Below are positions 21,492 through 25,785 of a stretch of 25,785 nt of DNA, piece by piece. A program made the position numbers and the translations under genes. Numbering within the stretch: the stretch's first letter is position 1; each line of letters begins with the position of its first letter. The stretch is taken from the IMG/VR virus record IMGVR_UViG_3300009285_002348, positions 1-25,785 of that record. One strand, 5' to 3'. The notes beneath the pieces were generated by a model that was not told where the DNA came from, did not search any database, and saw nothing but the letters and a program-made list of their open reading frames with translations. Source of the DNA: a virus.

Positions 21492-22169
21492 TTAATAAAG
21501 CCCCTCCTTAGAAAACATTACCGTATCGTCGGGTGGCATGTCCCAATCATAACTAACCTCAGGCCGTTCGGTCTGAAACAGCTGCCACGCAATAGCGTGC
21601 GCAAAGATTAAGTCGTCGTGCGCGTTAATCTCGGCCGCCGGGCGACCGTTCGGGGTTATGATGAAACTCAAGTGTTCTTTTATAGTTTCCCTATCGTAAA
21701 TAGTTACCAACCTTCCATCCACAGCCTGCTTCCAATCACCGAGTAAAATTGGGCGAGTAGCCGCATTTGTCTGATACCCGTACTTCCCCGTAGGCTCGGA
21801 CTCTACCCTTCCTACGGATTTCATAACATATAAACGATATTTATTTAATCTATTCAACACGGAAAGGCGTTCCATCTCAGAAGCCCCCCCGTTATTAGAC
21901 TCAAAGGCCACCACCGGGGGAACACCTGTAACGTCAAAAATCCTCTCAAGAATAGGAAATATTGCCGCAGTCATCTGTGCCGCAACACCGCGGGAGTGGT
22001 AAATCAGAGGAATATCTAGACTGCTCTTGGAAAGAAAAGCGCACGCACCGTAATCAGCACCCCCCTGAGAACAATCCCCACCTACGAGGATAAACTCCCC
22101 CTGTTTTAAGGGACGAAATTGCCTAAAGATATATAGCCCCCTCCTTTGTAGGTTCGCGTACCCCCGCAA
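21492..22169 (-). CDS. terL: Terminase large subunit, nuclease part (in +1 frame)
   Basis: This frame carries the RNase H-fold nuclease half of TerL: VGGDCSQGGADYGACAF (first acidic site), VVAFESNNGGASEM (second) and INAHDDLIFAHAIAWQ (third acidic site near the C-terminus). It cuts the concatemer before and after headful or site-specific packaging. The only in-frame start at the 5' end is a TTG (22167-22169) with no Shine-Dalgarno in front, and the next ATG lies inside the nuclease domain, so separate initiation is unlikely. If a ribosome slips +1 on CTT at 22126-22128 it enters this frame at AGG, giving a 477-residue full-length TerL, a normal family length. The last codons contain AAGGAGGGG, the ribosome-binding site of the next gene. 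Confidence 0.8.
   Translation of the reverse strand: MRGYANLQRRGLYIFRQFRPLKQGEFILVGGDCSQGGADYGACAFLSKSSLDIPLIYHSRGVAAQMTAAIFPILERIFDVTGVPPVVAFESNNGGASEMERLSVLNRLNKYRLYVMKSVGRVESEPTGKYGYQTNAATRPILLGDWKQAVDGRLVTIYDRETIKEHLSFIITPNGRPAAEINAHDDLIFAHAIAWQLFQTERPEVSYDWDMPPDDTVMFSKEGLY
22123..22145 (-). promoter_or_regulatory. Candidate +1 frameshift signal in terL
   Basis: The minus strand reads AGGAGGGGG (22145-22137), then an 8-nt spacer, then TAT CTT TAG. The TAT-CTT-stop string with an upstream Shine-Dalgarno-like G-run is the make-up of the bacterial prfB +1 frameshift site (AGGGGG, TAT, CTT, TGA). Here the spacer to CTT is 8 nt rather than 3, and the stop is TAG rather than TGA. Slippage of the CTT-decoding tRNA to TTT would join the two terL frames. 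A one-base error in the run of five G would have the same effect on the reading frame and cannot be excluded. Confidence 0.45.
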
Positions 22170-22926
22170 GTAGGGTACTTAAAACATCGGTATCAAAAAA
22201 ACACTGGCCGGTAGTCAAAAATGCCTGTTCAGCCGTTTCTGGGTACTCCTGCACATACAGCCTTCCCAACTCCCTTTTTCTTTGCTCCAAAAACTCTTGG
22301 GGGTAAAAACTAGACGCACTAAAAAACAGCGGGTTGAAACCCGTCTCACCGCGCACAGAATCGTCCCAAAACTCCTTGAATTCGTTATACCCGTTCGCCG
22401 TGGTCTCTATGACCACCCTACCGTCCGGTCTAACGGCTTGCAAAGCTCCAGCCATCAATCTTCCAAAATGCTTAAAGAATGCTGCCTCGCTCATGTGTAA
22501 ATTCTTTATAGTCTTGGAACGCCCAAAGTCCGTGTTCTCGGCAGTTCCTATTTGGTATTTGGAATTTATGGCCTCGTTTACTAGCTCGTACTTAGAATTA
22601 TACTTTAATGGTATTTTAAAACCATTCTTTTCCTCGTAACTTTTGAGCGAAAACTTAACCCGATCCAATAACCCCTCAGCATTATCTGATATATCCGCAA
22701 GAACCACCGAGTATGAGTTTGGGTCGAGTATAAAATCTGTTGTAAATATCCCCCCGACGAGAGAACTAAAACCTTCCTGACGGGCTTTTAGTACTATATC
22801 TCTCCCGGTTGCCTGTTTTACAAACTGCTGTTGTGGAAGATTGAGAAAGAAAGGCACCACCTCACCCTGTTTATTCACAATCTCGAACTGTTCCTCTATA
22901 AATCGTTGATATTTTTCAAATACCAT
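22123..22926 (-). CDS. terL: Terminase large subunit, ATPase part
   Basis: 267 residues holding the whole packaging ATPase half. The Walker A-like KARQEGFSS is at residues 47-55, the Walker B-like LHMSEAAFF at about 143-151, and the coupling motif VVIETTANGYNEF at about 171-183. The typical terminase linker YPETAEQAFLTTGQCFFD follows. In the family this domain drives ATP-dependent DNA translocation into the prohead through the portal. The frame stops at TAG (22123-22125) just where the nuclease domain should begin. That domain continues in the +1 frame, so this is either the shorter product of a programmed +1 frameshift, or one half of a gene broken by a real or sequencing frameshift. The start ATG at 22926 overlaps the TerS end. 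Confidence 0.85.
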   Translation of the reverse strand: MVFEKYQRFIEEQFEIVNKQGEVVPFFLNLPQQQFVKQATGRDIVLKARQEGFSSLVGGIFTTDFILDPNSYSVVLADISDNAEGLLDRVKFSLKSYEEKNGFKIPLKYNSKYELVNEAINSKYQIGTAENTDFGRSKTIKNLHMSEAAFFKHFGRLMAGALQAVRPDGRVVIETTANGYNEFKEFWDDSVRGETGFNPLFFSASSFYPQEFLEQRKRELGRLYVQEYPETAEQAFLTTGQCFFDTDVLSTLLAGVREPTKEGAIYL

Positions 22927-23350
22927 ACTCAGATTTTTGTTTCTGGATTATATTCGCGATATTCACCTGTACACCGAGAGCGTCTGTCTCTACCCCTAGC
23001 AGTTTTCCCAGCTTGTCGTGATAGGGTTTTATGGTCTTATAATCAGGCTCTCGTTCGCCCGTAAAATCGTTCCACTTCTCGGCATCAATAGCGTTTCTTA
23101 GCACCGCGAAATATTTCTCATGGTCCAACCCATATGCCGCCGCAACAGCCGCCACCGGGATTTTGGATAACATTCTGCTTCCGTTTACCTGCGCAGTAAC
23201 ATCCAAGCAGTCTGGGTGGAGCTCCTTATAAGTCTTTGTGGCATTCCGGTCGTTTTCCAACCACTTTAGGAAAAATACTAACCGCTCCTTTGAACCAAGC
23301 ACGTTCTCTAGTTCTTCTAATGAAGGCAGATTTTCTTTCACAGAATCCAT
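22916..23350 (-). CDS. terS: Terminase small subunit (TerS)
   Basis: A 144-residue protein directly upstream of the large terminase, overlapping it by 11 nt. The middle, FFLKWLENDRNATKTYKELHPD followed by QVNGSRMLSKIPVAAVAAAYGLD, matches the layout of phage small terminases: a helix-turn-helix that counts 'A/T-K-T-Y' into a second 'GSRML-K-P-V' helix. This is usually the DNA-recognition part of the TerS ring that selects the packaging start on the concatemer. The C-terminal segment (VNIANIIQKQKSEYG) is a helix likely to contact TerL. Family assignment rests on this pattern plus the neighbour. The start is the ATG at 23350, just after an extended -10 promoter and with no Shine-Dalgarno. Confidence 0.75.
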   Translation of the reverse strand: MDSVKENLPSLEELENVLGSKERLVFFLKWLENDRNATKTYKELHPDCLDVTAQVNGSRMLSKIPVAAVAAAYGLDHEKYFAVLRNAIDAEKWNDFTGEREPDYKTIKPYHDKLGKLLGVETDALGVQVNIANIIQKQKSEYGI

Positions 23351-23360
23351 ATGTTTGTTA

Positions 23361-23369
23361 ATTATACCA
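23361..23369 (-). promoter_or_regulatory. Extended -10 promoter for the terminase operon
   Basis: On the minus strand TGGTATAAT lies at 23369-23361, a perfect TATAAT with the TGn extension. No good -35 lies 16-18 nt upstream. The first base of the small-terminase ATG is only 11 nt beyond the -10, so transcription would start about 0-5 nt before the ATG and the mRNA would be leaderless or nearly so. No Shine-Dalgarno motif lies in that gap, which fits this reading. Confidence 0.55.
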
Positions 23370-23631
23370 CCATATAAAGTATGTAGTTTTGGATTACGAC
23401 AAGAAGGTTTACTAGCGTGAATATTCTTACCGCCGGACGCCCTAGCTTGAACCTTTTAAGCACGAAGTAAGCAAGCATAGATAGCGTCAGATTAAGCACG
23501 ACGAATTGCCCGTAGGTCAGGCTCTCAAGAAGTCCCCGGTTGAAAGGAATACCCTCGACGGACGTACCCCACTTCGTTACGTTTAGGTACGTTGAGTGTA
23601 AATCTAAAAGTCTTGTTAAGAAAAATATCAT
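23362..23631 (-). CDS. Small two-helix membrane protein, DUF5658-like
   Basis: I choose the ATG at 23631 (89 aa) because it forms an ATGA overlap with the preceding gene. A longer in-frame reading up to 23775 passes through that gene in the wrong frame and looks like nonsense. Near the N-terminus it has LLDLHSTYLNVTKWGTSVEGIPF, which resembles the D-x-x-S/T ... E-x-(N/I)-P pattern of DUF5658-type small membrane proteins. Two hydrophobic segments follow (residues about 38-56 and 67-88) with a basic loop between them (KRFKLGRP). It ends with VV-stop, and its TAA forms part of the -10 element of the small terminase promoter. The role is unknown. A holin-like or membrane-modifying role is possible but not shown. 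Confidence 0.55.
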   Translation of the reverse strand: MIFFLTRLLDLHSTYLNVTKWGTSVEGIPFNRGLLESLTYGQFVVLNLTLSMLAYFVLKRFKLGRPAVRIFTLVNLLVVIQNYILYMVV

Positions 23632-23795
23632 AGAATCATATAAATAAATATAAACACGGCAAACAAAAACCCACAACCTATTGCTATCGCCGTAACATCT
23701 TGTTCTGGGTTGATCGTGGTTACTTCGTCCGGTTCGGCGAAGAATTCTTGTAGCGAAAACCAAATTTCTTTCCAAAACTTATTTTTTATTCTCAT
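23628..23795 (-). CDS. Small single-pass membrane protein, 55 aa
   Basis: A 55-codon frame starting with the ATG at 23795 and ending with TGA at 23628-23630. It is preceded by AGAGGAG six nt before the ATG, a good ribosome-binding site. Residues 1-35 are amphipathic and then acidic (FSLQEFFAEPDEVTT). Residues about 36-55 are one hydrophobic segment (AIAIGCGFLFAVFIFIYMIL) that runs to the C-terminus, so this is a tail-anchored type of small membrane protein. Its stop overlaps the ATG of the next membrane protein (ATGA). A pair of adjacent small membrane proteins in a phage can be a lysis pair or an exclusion pair, but nothing in the sequence decides this. Confidence 0.55.
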   Translation of the reverse strand: MRIKNKFWKEIWFSLQEFFAEPDEVTTINPEQDVTAIAIGCGFLFAVFIFIYMIL

Positions 23796-23976
23796 CGGGG
23801 TCTCCTCTTATCTCTTTCCAAGGAAAATCAGGCACAGAGTGTCCGTGAGTCCAATTCATAAATATTGCACTATTACATTCTGACTCCCACTCATCGCATC
23901 TTTTATCAAGAACTCTTATAGTTCCGTCATTATACTCAACTGTTACTTTTATTAGTTTCTTTACTTTCTTTCTCAT
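23779..23976 (-). CDS. Small hypothetical protein, 65 aa
   Basis: Starts at an ATGA overlap with the coiled-coil gene. The N-terminus is basic (MRKKVKKLIKVTVEY) and is followed by a beta-like segment and a Trp/Cys/His-containing middle (CDEWESECNSAIFMNWTHGH), with an acidic end. The two Cys and two His could bind a metal, but the spacing fits no motif I know. The 3' end contains AGAGGAG, which is well placed as ribosome-binding site for the next small gene, whose ATG lies inside this gene with a 17-nt overlap. Function unknown. Confidence 0.6.
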   Translation of the reverse strand: MRKKVKKLIKVTVEYNDGTIRVLDKRCDEWESECNSAIFMNWTHGHSVPDFPWKEIRGDPDENKK

Positions 23977-24194
23977 TCCCCCTTACCCCCCTTAGTCTGT
24001 GATAAAAGTTTCTTCAATCTTTTTTTACGGTCTTTTACTAATAACAATAAATCCTGTTCCAAGTTTTTTATATTCTCTAATCTTTCAACCCTACCAACGG
24101 TATCCAACATATCTGCTGGTGTTCCCCATTGTTTATCTATCTCTTTGATTAAGATGTCTACTGCACCTATGTCTTTTGTTAGTTTCTTACTCAT
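23973..24194 (-). CDS. Small coiled-coil protein, 73 aa, with LSQTK tail
   Basis: ATG overlaps the previous stop (ATGA), and the stop in turn overlaps the next ATG. Residues about 30-65 form a likely coiled coil rich in Leu, Lys and Arg (RVERLENIKNLEQDLLLLVKDRKKRLKKL). The C-terminus is LLSQTKGGKGE, the third copy of the tail shared by the two genes upstream. The tail's DNA carries a G-rich run just before the next start codon, so the peptide repeat may be a by-product of a repeated ribosome-binding segment. Function unknown. Confidence 0.6.
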   Translation of the reverse strand: MSKKLTKDIGAVDILIKEIDKQWGTPADMLDTVGRVERLENIKNLEQDLLLLVKDRKKRLKKLLSQTKGGKGE

Positions 24195-24637
24195 CTCTTA
24201 CCCCCTTTAGTTTGTGATAGGTATTCGTTTTGTACTTTTAACGCACCTATCTTATCTAGTATGAACATTGAGTTAGCTACCGCATCACTAACAAACCTGT
24301 AAACATCTCTTTTATACTCGTGATACCACCTTTCGTCTGAATAATGCCTATGTAGTTCTTCACAAACAAGTGCTTTTACATTTGCCCAAACTTGATACAA
24401 AACAGGTCTAATAAATACATTTTCAATTCCATTAGTTTTCAATATAAGTTTCTCATCTACCCACTTTATATATTCAGACCTCACCGCTTCTTCTCTTTCC
24501 TTTTGTAACTTAGACTCAAACCAAGCCCAAACCTTTTCACTATCGTGAGCAACCCAATCGTCCGTGTCTTCAAAAGGTTTAGTGAATAAATCCTCATATT
24601 CTTTCTTTATTTCCTCTATCTTTTCATCTAGTTTCAT
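24191..24637 (-). CDS. Charged helical protein, 148 aa, with QKEREEAV module and LSQTK tail
   Basis: Starts at the ATGA overlap with the preceding gene and ends at another ATGA overlap with the next. It is highly charged and predicted mostly helical, with many Trp residues (DDWVAHDSEKVWAWFESKLQ), followed by the QKEREEAV module (residues about 44-51) and a repeat tail YLSQTKGGKR at the extreme C-terminus. A middle section (LKTNGIENVFIRPVLYQVWANVKALVCEELHRHY) might be a small globular domain. I do not recognise a function. A 22-bp stretch encoding part of the shared module is identical to one in the preceding gene (24486-24507 versus 24734-24755), which argues for duplication or recombination between neighbours. 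Confidence 0.6.
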   Translation of the reverse strand: MKLDEKIEEIKKEYEDLFTKPFEDTDDWVAHDSEKVWAWFESKLQKEREEAVRSEYIKWVDEKLILKTNGIENVFIRPVLYQVWANVKALVCEELHRHYSDERWYHEYKRDVYRFVSDAVANSMFILDKIGALKVQNEYLSQTKGGKR

Positions 24638-24861
24638 TTCTTACCTCTTTTGGTTTGTGATAGGTAGGTTTCCACCCCTTCCACATAATCATTAAAATCG
24701 TCTGGATTGGCATACCTTATATAATCCCACACAGCTTCTTCTCTTTCCTTTTGTATGAGGGTGACGAGGGCTTCAACCTTATTTTTATGGTACTTCCCAT
24801 CCCCATTGTTAACTATAATGGCTATCTTTTCTTTGATTGTTAGTCCGTCTATTCTTTTCAT
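24634..24861 (-). CDS. Small charged protein with QKEREEAV module and LSQTK tail
   Basis: I choose the ATG at 24861 because it overlaps the previous stop as ATGA and follows AAAGAAAGGG. A start at 24897 would only add residues read in another frame through the upstream gene. The product is 75 aa. It holds a helix ending in LIQKEREEAV (residues about 35-44), then an acidic segment, and ends YLSQTKRGKK. Both the QKEREEAV segment and the LSQTK-GK tail recur in the next gene, with the DNA conserved, so these small genes look like recombined modules. No enzyme motif is seen. The 3' end doubles as the ribosome-binding region of the following gene, which starts at an ATGA overlap. Confidence 0.6.
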   Translation of the reverse strand: MKRIDGLTIKEKIAIIVNNGDGKYHKNKVEALVTLIQKEREEAVWDYIRYANPDDFNDYVEGVETYLSQTKRGKK

Positions 24862-25226
24862 TTTTTCCCTTTCTTTAACTTGCCGTAAAATCTCCACAGC
24901 TCCTTAAACCAATAAGATAGGTAGTAAGCGAGGGTCTCGTCCACCTCGGTAGCACTTCGCATAAGACAGGCTCCTACGCCGTTCCTATCCGTAATCATCC
25001 CCACAAGGTGGATAACTTCGTGCAATAACGCATAAAAATCCAAGGGGTTTGATATATAAACCCAAAAGGCTTTACCTTCTTCACGACGACAAAAACCCTT
25101 CACGCCTTCGGAAATCTTATAATCAGATTTCTCTTTCTTCAACCACTTGTTTATTTCATCCTTTGTTCCCGACAGAGCAACTACGTCTACAACGAACACC
25201 TTGTCAAAAAATCTTTTTGTCTTCAT
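24858..25226 (-). CDS. Putative HExxH zinc metallopeptidase-like protein
   Basis: A 122-residue protein with the zincin signature HEVIH (residues about 68-72, context LLHEVIHLVG). A downstream acidic helix, TEVDETLAYYLSYW (residues about 92-105), could supply the third zinc ligand (Glu). This pattern, HExxH followed by D/E-E-x-x-A-Y, is common in small phage proteins and in the wider zincin superfamily. The N-terminal half is a Lys-rich alpha/beta stretch and the end is a basic tail (KLKKGKK). There is no signal peptide or membrane segment, so it should act in the cytoplasm. The start ATG is preceded by AAAGGAGACAGA, a strong ribosome-binding site. Its TGA overlaps the next ATG (ATGA). The substrate is unknown, and peptidase activity is an inference from the motif. 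Confidence 0.65.
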   Translation of the reverse strand: MKTKRFFDKVFVVDVVALSGTKDEINKWLKKEKSDYKISEGVKGFCRREEGKAFWVYISNPLDFYALLHEVIHLVGMITDRNGVGACLMRSATEVDETLAYYLSYWFKELWRFYGKLKKGKK

Positions 25227-25259
25227 TCTGTCTCCTTTTGTTTGGTTTTGAGGGCTACA

Positions 25260-25589
25260 CTACTTAATTTCATAGAAAAACTCTTTGATACCGCCCATAA
25301 CCAACTTAAATGTTTTCTGACTAACACCTTTGGTTCGCAAATACCTTTCAAGTAAATTAAGGCTAAAACCTGCTCTTGTTAGTGCGTCCAAGCCGTCTTT
25401 TAAGGACTGTAATTTTTGGTCTAAATCGGCAATTTTATACTCCTCTTTGACAACAACAGCTTTTATGCCGTTAGAGTTTCCGCTTCTCAAACTATTTAGG
25501 ACTCTATTACCTGTTTCGGTATCAATCTCACAACTGTTTAGGAGCTGTGGGATATCGTATTCTTCTATATCTAAAACTAATCGTTTCAT
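25260..25589 (-). CDS. Hypothetical protein, 109 aa
   Basis: ATG at 25589, about 20 nt after the previous stop. The protein starts with a short acidic segment (MKRLVLDIEEYDIPQLL). A helical middle with regular leucines (residues about 55-85, DLDQKLQSLKDGLDALTRAG) could form a short coiled coil, and the last 25 residues are basic then hydrophobic (GVSQKTFKLVMGGIKEFFYEI). The segment 'GFSLNLLERYLRTKGVSQKTFKLVM' resembles small helical packing or DNA-binding domains, but no catalytic motif is visible. I do not recognise the family. It is first in line before the HExxH gene, which follows after 33 nt with a good ribosome-binding site. Confidence 0.65.
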   Translation of the reverse strand: MKRLVLDIEEYDIPQLLNSCEIDTETGNRVLNSLRSGNSNGIKAVVVKEEYKIADLDQKLQSLKDGLDALTRAGFSLNLLERYLRTKGVSQKTFKLVMGGIKEFFYEIK

Positions 25590-25610
25590 ATAAACCTTTC
25601 ATTTAATTTA

Positions 25611-25785
25611 TTACTTTTTATCAGACTCTCTGCTATCTTTGGTGGGTTGGAGATAAGGCTGGAAGAAATCAAATATCTCTTCTTTTTTTTCTTCGGACAA
25701 GTAGTCCGCGTATTCTTCGCCGTGACGAACTGTTGTACCGATATCTATCTCTTTTTCCATAAATGTCTTTTTGATACGTTCCACG
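25611..25785 (-). CDS. Partial hypothetical protein (3' end only)
   Basis: A frame stays open from the window edge to a TAA at 25611-25613. The visible part is about 57 residues and the gene probably continues beyond the edge, since a GTG at 25782-25784 is the last possible in-window start and an ATG lies a few codons further in. It is hydrophilic and acidic, with an E/K-rich stretch (LSEEKKEEIFDFF) followed by a polar C-terminus. I do not recognise a family. It lies about 20 nt upstream of the next minus-strand gene, so it is probably the preceding member of the same small-gene operon. Confidence 0.5.
   Translation of the reverse strand, partial: VERIKKTFMEKEIDIGTTVRHGEEYADYLSEEKKEEIFDFFQPYLQPTKDSRESDKK

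Noticed and set aside
22123-22169. Two independently translated terminase proteins
   Set aside because: The nuclease frame has only a TTG start with no ribosome-binding site, and a start further in would cut the nuclease domain. Frameshifting or a sequence error is more likely.
23632-23775. N-terminal extension of the two-helix membrane protein
   Set aside because: That section is the wrong frame over the 55-residue gene. The ATGA overlap start explains both genes.
1-25785. tRNA genes, CRISPR arrays, insertion sequences, attachment sites
   Set aside because: I read both strands for cloverleaf patterns, regular direct repeats, transposases and integrases and found none that I could support.

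Overview
The window is a stretch of a tailed double-stranded DNA phage (or prophage) genome. Every convincing gene reads from the minus strand, so the transcription order runs from high to low coordinates. The gene order TerS, TerL, portal, scaffold, N4 gp56-type major capsid protein, internal virion proteins, adaptor, nozzle and fibre suggests a short-tailed (podovirus-like) virion. I see no integrase, repressor, polymerase, tRNA or CRISPR array. The host cannot be read from the sequence. The promoters match the bacterial sigma70 consensus very closely, so a bacterial host with a standard housekeeping sigma factor is the natural inference.

Layout in transcription order. (1) 25785-23362: eight small, tightly overlapping genes (a HExxH protein, charged helical proteins that share a repeated C-terminal tail, and two small membrane proteins). 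(2) 23350-21116: small terminase, a large terminase split over two frames at a prfB-like CTT TAG site, and two tiny paralogues. (3) 21029-16508: portal, two small head-region genes, scaffold, major capsid protein, and a small gene behind a strong stem-loop. (4) 16442-10121: a ten-gene inserted cassette with its own promoter. It holds an SDR epimerase, a split minimal transketolase with a GroES-like cochaperonin between its halves, an HNH endonuclease, two FkbM-type methyltransferases and three glycosyltransferases. (5) 10002-1: internal virion protein, a 1393-residue polyvalent protein with a zincin motif and a Lys/Arg-rich tail, adaptor, FN3-containing nozzle protein, fibre protein, LamG protein, and a partial coiled-coil/membrane protein at the edge.

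The most striking non-coding signal is a module repeated four times, in front of the portal, the internal virion protein, the adaptor and the fibre gene. Each copy has a near-consensus sigma70 promoter laid over or next to the stop codon of the preceding gene. A leader of about 54-64 nt follows, ending in an intrinsic terminator with the same GTC-T7 end, placed 0 to about 40 nt before the next start codon. Promoter first and terminator second, just before the gene, is the arrangement expected for attenuation, processive antitermination or a family of short phage RNAs.

How it may work together (inference): packaging and head genes are expressed as overlapping operons, each late structural block is gated by a promoter-terminator leader, GroES may help fold capsid protein, and the carbohydrate cassette probably builds or alters a surface or virion glycan. 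Other points of interest are the possible programmed +1 frameshift in the terminase, the shuffled small-gene tails at 24.7-24.0 kb, and a small possibly leaderless antisense membrane ORF inside the giant virion gene.
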